Of a stretch of 64,000 nt of DNA, positions 34,666 to 49,250 are shown piece after piece. The DNA comes from Diphasiastrum complanatum (Eukaryota; Streptophyta; Lycopodiopsida; Lycopodiales; Lycopodiaceae), in contig CM055098.1 in the NCBI GenBank assembly GCA_029204225.1, positions 21,827,367-21,891,366 on the forward strand, read 5' to 3'. How positions within the stretch are numbered: the first letter of the stretch is position 1; every line of letters begins with the position of its first letter. Both the position numbers and the translations under genes were made by a program. Below the pieces are notes generated by a model. That model was given only the letters and a program-made list of their open reading frames with translations, searched no databases and was not told the DNA's origin.

Positions 34666-35604
34666 TTAGACTCCTTTGGAAAAGAGCTTTTCCCTTCTTA
34701 GAATGTCCAAGACAATCCTAAGATGCTCTTTATGTTCCGTCAAAGTTTTACTGAACACTAGGATATCATCTAAGAATACCACGAATCTTCCCAAATATGG
34801 CCTGAACAAATCGTTCATCATTTGTTGGAAAGTTGTCGGTGCATTGGTCAAACCAAAAGGCAACACTAAAAATTCGTAGTGACCAAAGTGAGTTTGAAAC
34901 CCGATTTTTGGTATATCTTCTGTTTTGATGTGTATCTGATGGTAGCCCGATCTTAAATCTATCTTGGTAAAGTACCCATCACCACCAAGATAGTTTATTA
35001 GATCATCCATCCGCGGCAGTGGATATCTATTCTTAATGGTTACCTTGTTCAATTTCTTATAGTCGACGCAAAACCTTATAGTTCCATCCTTCTTGGCCAC
35101 CAGAACCACTGGTGATGCCCAAGAAGACTTAATAGGTTGTACCCACCCCTTTTTCAGACATAATTGCCTATTTACCTCAGCCTCTTCCGATGCACTCATC
35201 CTATAAGGACAATGTGCGATTGGAATTGCTCCAGGTATTAGGTCAATTTTATGATCAACTGTCCTTTCTGGTGGTAAACCTACAGGAAGGTCTAAAAAAA
35301 CATCATTGAATTCCTGCCTAAGTTCATTATAGGCTTCAAATTCTGTAGTGTTCTCATTGGGTATATTCATGGCATTAATGTTAAGTTCTTCATCATTGCA
35401 GCAAATGATATCATTATGAAAACATAAATAAACTTTAAAATTAGAATTCTTCATAATAGAATTAAGTTCCCGTTTAGAATAAGGGTTAACATTTTTAGTG
35501 TCAACACTTAAACTAGACTTGATCTTAATTAAAAAATTATCATGCATAAAAGATAAAGATTTCTCAACAAAATCAATTCTTAATGATTTGTTCTTATCAA
35601 AATG
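34666..35604 (-). pseudogene. gypsy reverse transcriptase
   Basis: The frame is continuous with Gag except for one TGA at the Gag/protease end (where a Trp is expected after VLGQQ). Visible RT blocks: [85 protein letters not shown] and the catalytic box [12 protein letters not shown] (FLDD). These are the fingers and palm of a Ty3-type RT that copies element RNA primed by tRNA. It ends in a frameshift at 34,668. Very good conservation argues for recent activity. Confidence 0.9.
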
Positions 35605-36861
35605 TCATTGTTGCCCAAGAACAATATCTACATTAGGTAATTGAACAACATGGAATTCCAATTTTTCTAAATAATCCTGAATGTGCAATTCTACATCAGG
35701 AACAATAAAATTCATCAAATCGGAATTACTTCCCGATGCCATTGTCACACGATATTTTTTCTCACTTTTTCTAGTAGGAAGGTTTAGCGTCTGCACCAAA
35801 TTTACATTAATAAAGTTATGAGTGGATCTTGTGTCAAAAAGAACATGAACAACTTGATCATTAACTTTGTCTTTGATGCAAATAAGGTCATTAGGACCAA
35901 AAACTAAAGAACTAAGGAAACAAACATCCATCTCATTACTTCGAGATAGATTACCTGAGGTTGAAGCTTGTTTTTTGATGCAATCACGTGCAAGGTGGCC
36001 CTCACCATTGCACTTGAAGCACATGTTCTTCTTACGAGCTTCAGCTTTATCATTGCCACCATGATGGTTTTTAAAGTTTTTCTTGGTTTTCTTAGGAATG
36101 TTGGAATTGGGATGTGTTTGATTAACAACTACCCTATCCTTCCTCTTAAATTGCAAACCTTTTTTCAGCTCATTAGGCTGTTGACCCCTAGGTGGCTTAG
36201 GTGTGTCATCAAAGTATTTTGCAGCCCTAATAGCATCTTCTAGGTTTTTTGGATGGTTCCTACGAATATCCACTTGATAATCTTTTGGTAACCCATCAAT
36301 AAACATTAACATTTGTACCTTAGGCAGAATATCACTATAAAGTGGATTCAAGTACTCATGAAAATCTTGAATAAACTGTTCCAAACCTTTATTCATGGTT
36401 ATATGACTCAACTTTTGGAAGTGTTCATAGTCATCTAAGAGTGGTAGAAAATAATCCCTAAAAAGCTTGCAAAAATCATCCCATGTACAAGGTTGATTGC
36501 CCTTTGCAACTAAGTCATCCCACCAAACTAAGGCTCTTCCTTCAAGGAACATGGTGACAATGGATAACTTCTCAAATTTAGGGAATTGGTTCATGGCAAA
36601 GTATTTGTTCCAAACATTCAGCCAAGAACTTACCACTTGTAAGTTCCTATCCTTCTTCTCCCCTTTAAACACCTTTACAGGAGGTGGAACTACATGCTTC
36701 TTCTGATTGACTAACCTAGACTCTAAGTCTTGGTTTCTTTGATTAGTTTCAAGAAGCTGCTTATTAGTGGCTTGAATTTGTTGGTATAAAAGTTCAAGAG
36801 CTTCTGTCACATTGGATGGGTTTGATAGATCAAATGTTGGGTTTTCATTGGTTTGATCCAT
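35605..36861 (-). CDS. gypsy Gag with zinc knuckle and protease start (418 aa)
   Basis: ATG at 36,861. The N-terminal coiled-coil-like segment (about residues 18-52, ELLYQQIQATNKQLLETNQ) is followed by the retrotransposon Gag domain (about 75-190: WLNVWNKYFAM, FLEGRALVWWDDLV, LFRDYFLP). A basic linker follows, then a perfect CCHC knuckle CFKCNGEGHLARDC (about 283-296) and the start of the protease with LFDTRSTHNFIN. The protease triad D-T-G is D-T-R here, so the protease is probably inactive. The frame ends at a TGA directly before RT; without it Gag-Pol would be one polyprotein. Confidence 0.85.
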   Translation of the reverse strand: MDQTNENPTFDLSNPSNVTEALELLYQQIQATNKQLLETNQRNQDLESRLVNQKKHVVPPPVKVFKGEKKDRNLQVVSSWLNVWNKYFAMNQFPKFEKLSIVTMFLEGRALVWWDDLVAKGNQPCTWDDFCKLFRDYFLPLLDDYEHFQKLSHITMNKGLEQFIQDFHEYLNPLYSDILPKVQMLMFIDGLPKDYQVDIRRNHPKNLEDAIRAAKYFDDTPKPPRGQQPNELKKGLQFKRKDRVVVNQTHPNSNIPKKTKKNFKNHHGGNDKAEARKKNMCFKCNGEGHLARDCIKKQASTSGNLSRSNEMDVCFLSSLVFGPNDLICIKDKVNDQVVHVLFDTRSTHNFINVNLVQTLNLPTRKSEKKYRVTMASGSNSDLMNFIVPDVELHIQDYLEKLEFHVVQLPNVDIVLGQQ

Positions 36862-37954
36862 TGGGGTTGCTTGTGTGTTTTCCTATGATGCAAATACAAC
36901 AACAAGTGCTCAAATTAGAATGATAGAAATGCTTCAATTGTTACATCCAATGCAAATAAAAAGCATTTACTTCTATTCATTCAATCTTATTGTTTGTAAG
37001 CTCAATCCAAGCTTACTATTTGCAAGCTTAATCCAAGCTTAAGAGGAAAACAACATCAAGCTACATTTGCCTTAATCAAAAACAAAAATGAAAACCAAAT
37101 CTTTATGTAAACTTCAATTAACTAATCCAAGCTAATGTTTACATGAAGTTCTCATTCCCATTCCCATTCCAATTCTATTTGTCATTTCAAAAGCAACCAA
37201 AGTTTTCACATTTCTCACTATTCTAGATTTCTAAAACCAAGAAACTAGTGTCTAGAAATGGATAACTAATGAAGCTTTATGAAAACTTCAATTTTCAGAT
37301 CTACAGGTCTGAAAATCAGTACTTCAAAATGACAAAAAACAGAATTTCAAAACTTGTTTTATGCACAAATTTACACTACCATTTCCTTGCTACATTGTCA
37401 TCATCATGAAACTAGGAGATAGAAAGGTGTAACCAATGAAGTTTGAATGAAAACTTCACTTTTCAGATCTGATTTTTAGATTTACAGGTCTGAAAAATAG
37501 AACTTCAAAATGAAAATCAAGATTTCAAACACTTCATTTATGCAAAAAAAACACTAGTTTTGATCAAAACACATAGCTAGAATCAATCTTTTTGCCAAAA
37601 AAAAGTTTGTGTATGTAGAAGAAGACTTCCTCTACCTATCCCATAAATATTTTTTCAGAACTTTTAAAAATCCAAAGCCCACTTTAAAACTTCTCTAACA
37701 TGATAAAAAATAAGCCCCTAAACAATTCTATAAGCATCACTACTCTCTTCCAAAGAGAACTAGATTCATTGGGTACTTCAACTACAAGCTTCCTACAACT
37801 AGAAAAGCCTATAATTTTTCCCCAAAAAATTTAGTTGATGATCTTAATAGAACTTGAACAAAGATGGACACTCATCGCGAATAGCCGCATCATACACGTA
37901 ACCATCAACCATATGTGCAAACTCAGTGATATAGGAGCAAGATTACCATCCTTT
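36862..37954 (-). other. leader of the gypsy element, with short repeats
   Basis: No gene. A ~180-bp unit is imperfectly duplicated: near 37,285 and 37,455 the sequence ATGAAAACTTCA.TTTTCAGATCT recurs, with ACAGGTCTGAAAA following. It lies between the PBS-like site and Gag. Confidence 0.5.
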
Positions 37955-37968
37955 GCTAGCTCTGACCA
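37955..37968 (-). promoter_or_regulatory. PBS-like site
   Basis: The minus strand reads TGGTCAGAGCTAGC right after the 5' LTR end. It resembles TGGTATCAGAGC with two bases missing. Confidence 0.45.
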
Positions 37969-37969
37969 C

Positions 37970-38691
37970 TTTTACAAGTAGAGGTGAGGAAGTTCTCCGA
38001 ATCCAAGGTAGAGCCTCCAAATGTCCTCCAAGCAACCTGCAAGCTTCAAGATGCTCCCCAACTCCAAGCTAGGATGCCTCCACCTGCAAGTAAGGATCTG
38101 CAAGCCTCCAAGGATCTCTCCTCCACCTGTGTCCCTACTCTTTAAACATAAAGATAGATAACAAGCTGGCCTCAAGTATTCACCACCCAACCATAGCTAG
38201 ATCCAAGCTCCAAGCAAGACCTATTTAGCACCCCCTTGCTAACCATAAACAAATCACAAGAATACCACAACACTCCATAGCATACTCAAGATCCAAATCC
38301 TACTTATGTCCCATACCATAAGCAAGATCCAAACCTCAAGCATACTACCACAAGAAAGCACTCTACACACTAGTAGCAACACTAGAACATAAGCCAAGCA
38401 AACAAGAGAGATATCCCCCTCCCAATGGGCGCCCTACTACCCTCATATAGATGGCCCATGGACCTCTGCAATGCACTATGGAGTTCCATGCTCATCCAAT
38501 GAGAGAGAGAGAAGCCTAGGGGAGTTAAAGAATCCCCAAGAGCCTCCATAGGCTTATGGAATGTCAAGAGACTCCTTCCATAACCTATGACTTTTTGAAT
38601 GCCTTTCTTGTGGGAGTTGGGAACTCAATGGACACTTTAGAAGGGCGCCCTCCTACTAGGTCCCATTGCCCAAGTTGTGCAAATATACTTT
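37970..38691 (-). repeat. 5' LTR (truncated) of the chromovirus-type element
   Basis: Matches 26,582-27,303 with few differences, then stops at ATATACTT, where a different LTR (TGTAGAAATAC) begins. The U3 start present in the 3' LTR (27,304-27,660) is missing. Confidence 0.85.
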
Positions 38692-39340
38692 GTAGAAATA
38701 CATTACTTTTTCAACAGTTTGCAGAAATACACTATGTTTTCACTTTTTCGCATTTTCCCGAAATGCGACACTTTCATAGTTCAAAAAGCTTAACTATTTT
38801 TAACACACCTTCGGCTCTTTGCGAAAAATACGAAGAGAGAGAAAATTCCCGAAGGTCATCTATTTTTCATGCGTTAAGCTGTTTTAAAGACCACCGTCTT
38901 TTTGGGACACCTTTGGCTTCTTGCGAAACATGCGAAGAGAGAAAAATCCTGAAGGTCATCTAAAATAAACAAGGAATGTCCAGTGACGTCTTGTCTGCGT
39001 CAATGATGTTAAATTATTGACCGTATATTGTCACTAAAGCCATATACTTCCAAGTACAACAACTTTCCTAATTAGGTGACAAGCATTGAATGTAATTAAT
39101 ACACAGATGAAGTCTATAAATAGATCATCCAAGCACAGATTACGTGTTGCTCCGTCCATGAGACACATTATTTGAGCATCCCAATTACGCCGTCATTTTT
39201 TGTTGTAATTGCTATTTTGCATTGTGCTTTAGTGTAATATAACAGCAGCTTGCTTTTACTGTGTACAACGTAGATGAATGCATGTTGTGATTGAATGTAT
39301 TATTATTGTTGTTTGATCACGCTCATTTACTCACTTTGAT
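38691..39340 (+). repeat. copia-type LTR with TATA box
   Basis: Starts TGTAGAAATACATTAC. It contains GCGAAAAATACGAAGAGAG-type duplicated units in its first 280 bp and a TATAAATAG box near 39,114. It is an inverted match to about 50,890-51,590 (shared: CAAGCACAGATTACGTGTTG, GAGACACATTATTTGAGCAT). Both ends are approximate. Confidence 0.7.
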
Positions 39341-39714
39341 TAGAACACGAACGTCTACGACTCCTCAGTTTCTAAAAAGATGATGATTGTCTTTGACGCC
39401 TGAGGAACTCGCGTTATCATATTGCTTCCATTTATTTCAAAACTATACTTCACATTGAATCTGATTTCAGTAGTACCACATACAAATTATTTCTAATCTC
39501 TTCAGTGGACTGTACTCTTGTTTCAGAGTATGAATTAATTTTTAAGATCTTGTTGGGCAATTAGAACACTTAAAGCTGTGATTACATTTAACATAAGCTG
39601 TCTATTAGATTGTTTTTGTATTTAGCAGCTGATTAGAACGGGAGAGTTGTTTCGCAATATTCCTGCTCTCTTCTCCATTCACGTTCTTCTATCTCCCTTG
39701 CCCCATCATTTATA
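39341..39714. other. no recognisable gene
   Basis: Follows the LTR. No PBS or open frame is identified. Confidence 0.3.
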
Positions 39715-39870
39715 TTCCTATGAACTGAATTCCATGAAAGTAATGAGCTTCGCCCAGATCTGTCATGTCAAATTCTAAAGACAACATCTTATTAGCATCT
39801 TTTATTAGATCGACACTATTGTTGAAAAGTAGTGGGTCGTCATTTTCAAATATTCTACAATCATAATTGT
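39715..39870 (-). pseudogene. copia RT fragment
   Basis: The minus-strand translation gives DDPLLFNNSVDLIKDANKM and SLEFDMTDLGEAHYFHGIQ, the copia RT segment just after the YVDD box. A homologous fragment is at 47,057-47,254. Isolated piece. Confidence 0.7.
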
Positions 39871-42589
<2,719 letters not shown>

Positions 42590-43441
42590 TAGAGATATGG
42601 TGAGATGATTAACAAGTGACCTTAGTGTAGAAGGAATCTTTAAGAAGTTTGGATGTGAAGGGATTTTGATTGTAATAAAGTCCTACATACAAAGATCCAA
42701 AAGCAAAGAAGAAACAAGGATTGATGGATTCAGAAGCAGATTATGCAGATCTCAGTTTTCATTAGTTTAGGAGTACTAAAGAGGCTAGCCATGTAATGAT
42801 GCACATAGGCATGGATATCACAAGAATACAGTTGGCCTTGTCACAAACAATGAGTAGGGATTTAGACCTATCTTGAATTTATACATCAAGATGCTTGGAA
42901 CTGCCATAGATCACCATCATATTTATGACAAAGTTCTACAATATGAGCTTAACTTTGTTTTCTTGTTGTGAGATATCATGACATACTTTGCCAATGACAT
43001 ATGGTGAGATGAAAACAAGTGACCTTAGTGAAGAAGAAATCCTTAAGAGTTTTGGATGTGAAGGCATTTTGATTGTAATAAAGGCCTACATACAAAGATC
43101 CAAAAGCAAAGAAGAAACAATAATTGATCAAAAACACAAACTCCTCAATGATGTACTCTTTTGATTGTACAAAATTGGATTCAGAAGCAGATTATGCAGA
43201 TCTCAATTTTCATTAGTTTAGGAGTACTGAAGAGGCTAGCCATGTAATGATGCACATAGGCATAGATATCACAAGATTATAGTTGGCCTTGTCACAAACA
43301 ATGAGTAGGGATTTAGACCTTTCTTGAATTTATACATCAAGATGCATGGAACTACCATAGAGCACCATCATATTTATGATAGAGCTCTAACAATATGAGC
43401 TTAACATTGTTTTCTTGTTGTGAGATATCATAACATACTTT
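42590..43441. repeat. ~420-bp tandem duplication
   Basis: Unit 1 (about 42,590-43,003) and unit 2 (about 43,004-43,441) share long identical blocks (AAAGATCCAAAAGCAAAGAA, GAGGCTAGCCATGTAATGAT). Unit 2 carries an extra ~55 bp near 43,130-43,185. No coding function is seen. Confidence 0.75.
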
Positions 43442-43852
43442 TTCAATCCAAGACAATTTTGGCCTGTCTTATAAATTGTAAGTTGGGGAGTACTAGTTGT
43501 GGATATAATTGCCTTGGGTATGACCCTTGGATTTATTGCTATTAGAGATCTTGCTCTAGAGGTCAATAACGAAGGTCACCTAAACTGATCACCTTGACAA
43601 ACGATGTTCATCAAGAATGCCCTTGCACTATCCAAGTAAGTGCCATACAACTAAACTAGGTTGAACAATATTATTTGTCAAAAAATTTCGTTCAATTTAT
43701 CTTGTTAAAGAAAATTCAAGAGACTTGCACTAGACTAAAAACTACTAAACATGTCTTATATTCGTCTTACTGTATTCAATTTGTTTATGACATGTATTGC
43801 TCTCTAATTTTTTGTTTGATCCATTGTCAGTTGTCAAGGTAAACTGATGCAA

Positions 43853-46090
43853 ATGGCGAGTTCACATATTTCTTTTTCAAATGATGAGGTAGGACAATCA
43901 CGTATTGGATCGAAGGCCTGGCTATACCAGAGAATACCATGCCCATGTACACAATGTAAGTATGCACTGTGACGAGAGCGACATACTACTATATCACACA
44001 TTCGCATGTATGGATAGATTGAGAGAGATTCATTATTTGTGCAGCCCAAAGTTGGTTCTTCGGTGAGTTCTGATCTGCAAAGCACTTTGCATTGCTACAA
44101 AACATTGAATGCACCCTTATCATGTATGTATTTGGTGGTCTTCATGATGATTGGAGAAATTCATTATTTGTTCTTGATTGTTGCTGCACTTGTATTGTGT
44201 AGGATGATGACTCGCATTCACATGACTATCAGAGAATTCAACCAGATGTTGTCATGCAATCGGCAAGATTCAGACGTGCAAGCGCACAAGAACCACCACT
44301 TTCCTTGCATGCACCCGTGGACTTGCACAAAGATATGTCCCAAGGAGACACAATACACGAGGATGTGCTATTCATAGCACATGATCATGAGGGTGACATA
44401 GATTGCATGATGGATGTATTTTTCACGAACCCACCCGAGGCCACATTGACAAGGGAAGAAGAGATTATGCATGGCTTGGCATCCACTCCTTTGTATGAGG
44501 GTGGGAAAATGTCAAAGTTGTGAGCTTGTTTGTTACTTTTGAGCTTGCAAACTAAGTACTGGTGGTTGGATGCGAGCATCACAGAGTTGTTTGGGTAAGA
44601 TTGCCAGCTTTTTGCGTGTTATAGACAAACTCTCATCTCATTTTTTTTTATATGTTGTGAGAACTATAACTAATTACATAAATATTTTGTCGTAGATTGC
44701 TCAGGAAAATGTTGTCTCCAAATAACACCATGGCGGCATCTCGACAAAAAGCCAAGAAAATATTATCAGTAGTCGACATGCATTACAAGAGTATACATGC
44801 ATGTCCCAACGATTGTATTTTATATAGAGGTGAGTTTGAGGAGGCAAACATGTGTCCCCATTGTGGGGAATACCGTTACAGGTAAGATTTACAAGAAGAG
44901 ACCATATCCGCCAAGGTGGTGAGACATTTTTCCATCATACCCAAGATACACCATATGTTTAAGTGTAATTCCATAGCGGAGCTTATGACATGGCATTCGA
45001 GCAATCATTCATCGGACGATACTATGAGGATCCTTGTTGATTGTCTAGCATGGAAGCACGTGGATGCTACTTGGCATGAGTTTAGGGATGAGCCTCGAAA
45101 TTTGCATTCGGGGTTGGCAATGGATGGTGTGAATCCATTCGATTTGCGCTCCACATCATGGTCCACTTGGCTGGTTTTCCTTGTAAATTACAACATTCCC
45201 CCTTGGCTACATATCAAGAAGGGGCACCTAATGCTTGCCCTTCTTATCCCGGGAAAATACAAGGCAAAAAATATGGACAAGTGAGCGATATATCAAGACC
45301 ACATAGACAAAGAGATTTTGTGTAATGGGGATCTTGATGTGGATGATGTACAACTTTCCTGATATGGGGTATGTTCAAGTGAGATATCCTTGCTATTGAT
45401 TCGATTCATGGTATTAAATCTAATGTGTATTTATAAATTTTTGTTTCAATTTGAACATTAGACTCAAAATTAAGTTGGTTGTTTTGTCTCAATGTAGGGC
45501 TCCAAACTAGTGTCTACAATGCATGTCCCGTCTGTGGCGAGTATTTGCAAACATGTCACTCACAACATCTACAAAAAATGGTTTATGAGGGCCACACTCG
45601 ATACCTTCCACCCGATCACCCTATTCGTATCGGGGGCTTGTTGGTCAACGTCCCCACTCGATGAAGGTATAATACGTATTTGGGCCAATCAATGTACATG
45701 TCATTTATTTATTTAATAGTTATTCTGTTTAGATTTTTTCTAACAAAGTCTACATTAAATGTGTTTGATTGTTTTTAATATTGTAGGCAAGTGGTTGGCT
45801 TCAAATTTGGAGATCCAATCAAGACCTAGGGCGACTCCCTCTTGACATGAAGAGGTTATCAATATTTCATGAACTTCCATACTGGGGAGAATTGTTGATA
45901 AACCATCTTTTGGACCGATGCACATATTCAGGAATGTCTAGAGCACGATTTGGGAGCACTTAACCGTGTCAAAAGATAAAAGAGGTGCACGAGATGACTT
46001 AAAAGAAGTGGAAAAGATGGCCAATTTATGGCCACAAACATTGGAGAATTCAATTGTTTTGCCAAAGGCTCCATGGATCTTATGGCCCTA
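43853..46090 (+). pseudogene. CACTA (En/Spm) transposase TNP2-like, multi-exon, decayed
   Basis: Exon-like blocks in order: an N-terminal transposase-associated domain (WLYQRIPCPCTQCKYAL, about 43,910); an exon 44,203-44,594 (acceptor TGTGTAG, donor GGTAAG) with LYEGGKMSKL; an exon from 44,696 that joins in phase and carries IHACPNDCILYRGEFEEANMCPHCGEYRYR; then VRHFSIIPKIHHMF, GLAMDGVNPFDLRS and NIPPWLHIKKGHLMLALLIPG (to 45,284); VYNACPVCGEYLQTCHSQHLQ (45,500-45,662); and FHELPYWGELLI…MHIFRNV (45,870-45,950). TNP2 cuts CACTA elements from the chromosome. In-frame stops (44,882, 45,282) and frameshifts inactivate it. The C-terminal part is absent. Confidence 0.85.
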
Positions 46091-46107
46091 ACTGAAGGGC
46101 AGTAATT

Positions 46108-46545
46108 TGCTCAAACTCGAGCAATGCTCGAGTAGGAGAGCCCCAAATGATAAACAACAATTACATTCAGTAGTATGGGTCAAAACTCGAGCATTGCTCG
46201 AGTTAGTTGCCTATTTTCAACAATGAAACTCCCATGCGTTCCCCATGTGTTCACACTAAAAGTGTTTACAGATAGAAAGTGTCCAAACTGTATCTTATCT
46301 AACTCGAGCACTACTCAAGTAGGAGAACTGTTAGTTCCCAAATGATAAGCAACAATTACATTCAATGCAGAAATGCTCAAAATCTCCAACATAGATTCAA
46401 AGCATGTCTAGTTAAACATTGATGGAACCTTGGCACAAGGCACTAACTCGAGCATTGCTCTAGTTAATTGCTGAATTTTATATTTACTTTCTTCTGAAAT
46501 AGCTTTGTAGTATGGCTCTAACTCGTGCATTGCTCGAGTTAGCTG
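46108..46545. repeat. five palindromic ACTCGAGCAATGCTCGAGT-type repeats
   Basis: Copies at 46,114-46,134, 46,184-46,205, 46,301-46,321, 46,445-46,466 and 46,519-46,541. Each is an inverted repeat around CA[AT]TG or CACTA. Copies 1 and 3 are also followed by a shared AGTAGGAGA…CAAATGATAA.CAACAATTACATTCA block. They lie just downstream of the TNP2 pseudogene, which fits subterminal binding-site repeats of a CACTA element. Confidence 0.75.
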
Positions 46546-46985
46546 ACTTGATATTTTTAACGTAAATATATGATTTTTCAAGTTTATTCACTAATGTTGG
46601 CCCTTTTGTTGCATTAAGCAATTTGTGTCGTTTGAATCAATCCATCAACACTTGTAGCTATGAGTTCTTGATCCCATGTAAATGCTCCATACGAGATAGT
46701 TGATATTAGAAGTGCAACTTAGATGTACATCGATTCATTTAAATGTCCTTGAAACATCAATTCCAAATATTGCAAATACATCTCAAAACTGAATAAAAAA
46801 CTTGATGTTTTGTCTATTTTCATTTACCATTGGTAGAGGATTATTGTTGGCACTGCTTGGCAATGAATTGAGTACATTCAATTTTGTAGAGCAATGTAAA
46901 CCTTCCAAAAGAGATTAATATGAATTTAAGATATAAAATGTAATGAGCTTCAAATTAACACTCAAAATGATATCCAATAAGGAGT
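46546..46985. other. no recognisable gene
   Basis: AT-rich. I could not find a CACTA terminal inverted repeat here. Confidence 0.3.
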
Positions 46986-46989
46986 TGGG

Positions 46990-47930
46990 CATCATTTGAA
47001 ATATCATGTTGGAAGATTGACTGGCTCAAGATCACATGCAGCATTGGATTGATTGTTTAATTGTTGGTTAGCACCAACAAATTGGAATTGTTTCTGTGGA
47101 TCTGCATTTCTAGACAGAAGTGAGCTTCACCCAGATCAGTCATGTCGAAATCTAAAAATAGCATCTGCTTACAATCCTTGACCAAATTGGTATTGTTGCT
47201 AAAAAGCAATGTATCATCCATGTATAGGGTGATGATAATGAAGGATTGTTGCAATGACTTGGAATAGATGTTGCAATCAACAATGCTTGGTTTGAATCCT
47301 TATTCGATGAGAAATTTGTTGATCCTCTGAAACCAAGCTCTAACAGACTGTTTCAAGCCGTAAAGTGCTTTGTAGAGTTTATAGACATAATTCTTCATGC
47401 CTTCCAGAACATATCCTTCAGGTTAGATCATGTAGATGTTTTTTTGTATAACTCCACTCAGATCTTCTGGGAGGATTTGAATGATGAATCACTCCTGAGA
47501 CTTGTTGTTGGGTAGCAACAACGTCTTCGTTTGATTCATTGTACAAAAGTGGGTCGACAATGGACACACCTAAGCCAGAAGCTTGGACATTCGTATTAAT
47601 GGCAGGTGATAAAGGTCCTCTTGGAGCAATATCCTTGCCTTTGATGTCGATGAACTGATCCTCGATTTGTTGGGTATCAGGATCATACAGCTTGTATGTA
47701 TTATCAGATGAAGTATATCCAATCAGGATGGTCTTGCGACCTTGGAAGTCGAATTTCTTCCTCGTGTCTTTTGGGATTTACGCGTAGGCAACGCATCCAA
47801 ACAATCTTAGGTTCTTCACAGAAGGCTTAGAGTCTGTCCACACCTTGTGGGGTGTCTTGCCTGAGATTTTTGATAGGCATAGTCATGTATTGGAAGTAGG
47901 AAGTTTTCGCTAATATTTATCTATCCTATT
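46990..47930 (-). pseudogene. copia Pol fragment: integrase C-terminus through RT
   Basis: Minus-strand translation: VKNLRLFGCVAYA, RKKFDFQGRKTILIGYTSSDNTYKLYDPDTQ (integrase C-terminal block), a linker, then a degraded RT start and LYMDDTLLFSNN (catalytic MDD) with FDMTDLGEAHFCLEMQI. Stops and frameshifts lie between 47,250 and 47,480. The upstream integrase core is probably the fragment at 49,250-49,690, separated by inserted sequence. Confidence 0.75.
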
Positions 47931-47954
47931 TCCGACAATTTGCGTGGTCTTACA

Positions 47955-48375
47955 AATATTTAAAAGGAATTCCATCATCTGTAGTCCAACAAACCATACC
48001 TTTGGTCGAAGGAGCAATGCCAAAGGTGAGTTGATATTACCACTGCAACTCGAACTACACTGAGCTGATCAAGCAAGAGTTGCAGAAGTTGCTCGATGTC
48101 GATTTCATCTATTAAATCGAGCACACACAATGGGTGTCACCCATAGTCATTCTTTATATGAAGAATGGCAAAAAGCAAATTTGTGTCAAACTAAAGGCAC
48201 TTAACGCTGTGACGTGGAAAAACCACTTTCCCTTACTGTTCACATAAAGCGTCCTAGATCGAGTAGTGGCATCGAAAGTCTACAGTTTTTTGGATGGCTT
48301 CAGTGGCTACAACCAAGTGAAGATTGCACCGGAGGATCAACACAAGACTGCATTTGTTGGACCCTTTCCGTGTCT
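47955..48375 (+). pseudogene. Ty3/gypsy RT fragment (Tat/Athila-like)
   Basis: Plus-strand translation: YTELIKQELQKLLDVDFIY, IEHTQWVSPIVIL, NGKKQICVKLKALNAVTW, HFPL and YSFLDGFSGYNQVKIAPEDQHKTAF. The last block is typical of non-chromodomain plant gypsy RTs and differs from the 34.7-kb element. It is opposite in strand to the copia fragments around it, so it is an insertion remnant. Confidence 0.75.
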
Positions 48376-48941
48376 CATTAATCGTAGTGATCAAGAGGAC
48401 AAGGTTAGGATTTGGATCTCCAATCGCGCGAGTTGTCATATAGTATGGGCTTCGATCCAATGGGGAGGGAGTTAAGCTACAAATCTAAATGGGAGCTAAA
48501 CCTACCAAGGGTGTCAATCTTGGCATATGATCTTATGGTGAAATGGCTTAGTTTGGGAATAGGGTGCTTGACATTCTCCTTGACTCTTTTTAGGGTTTTG
48601 ACATGTGACGATCCTCTTCTTAGATCTTGGTTTTTCTTGGGTTGTTTAGGCTCTTTGAGCTCTAAACCTTCTTCTCTTGAGGCTTAGCTTCCCAAGGGAG
48701 GGAAACAATGGAAGTAAACTAACTAATAGATCATAGTGATCTCTCATGAAGGTTTTTAACTCCTATTTTACTATTGTGTGTTTTTGTGGATTTGGATGAT
48801 GAAAGCTTGTGCTAATGATCTTCTTTATTGTGATAGCATGATTAGGAAACATATACAAGCATTTATCATTCCACAACCAAACATACAATGACAAAAGAGA
48901 AGGACTTCACATAAAAGAAAAGGTAGGAGGAGGAGGCTTTG

Positions 48942-49030
<89 letters not shown>

Positions 49031-49250
49031 CTCTATTTTTGTAAATGAAAAGTGAATACAAAATGGTGTCACATCCCTACTTATAGACAAAGTTAGGGTT
49101 AGGGTTTTTGGTTCACCCAGAAACCATGTGCCATGATAACTTGACTATCATAAAAGTTAAAAAATCAAAAAGCATTTTAGAACTACTTGGGTCCTTTCGC
49201 ATTTTGGCCCATTGGTATTTTAGATGTTGACATTTTGGTGTTGATGTCAA
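48376..49250. other. unassigned insert with (CT)n microsatellite
   Basis: A (CT)n tract at about 48,944-49,027. A GTTAGGGTTAGGGTTTTTGG stretch at 49,091-49,110 resembles telomere repeat but is only two units. Possibly LTR sequence of an unidentified element. Confidence 0.35.

Larger units (their letters stand above)
26582..38691 (-). mobile_element. near-complete chromodomain Ty3/gypsy element (minus strand) with nested insert
   Basis: A 5' LTR (truncated, 37,970-38,691), PBS-like site, Gag-Pol reading frame, polypurine tract and 3' LTR (26,582-27,660) are present in order. The integrase is interrupted by a 4,761-bp LTR element. Apart from that insert the coding region is broken by only a handful of stops and single-base indels. 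The order PR-RT-RH-INT-chromodomain identifies a chromovirus-type retrotransposon, a class that targets chromatin through its chromodomain. Confidence 0.9.

Noticed and set aside
48866-49090. Frame with an Arg-Glu repeat core
   Set aside because: (CT)n microsatellite translated on the minus strand.
49091-49110. Telomere-like GTTAGGGTTAGGG
   Set aside because: Only about two units, embedded in unassigned interspersed sequence; not an interstitial telomere array.
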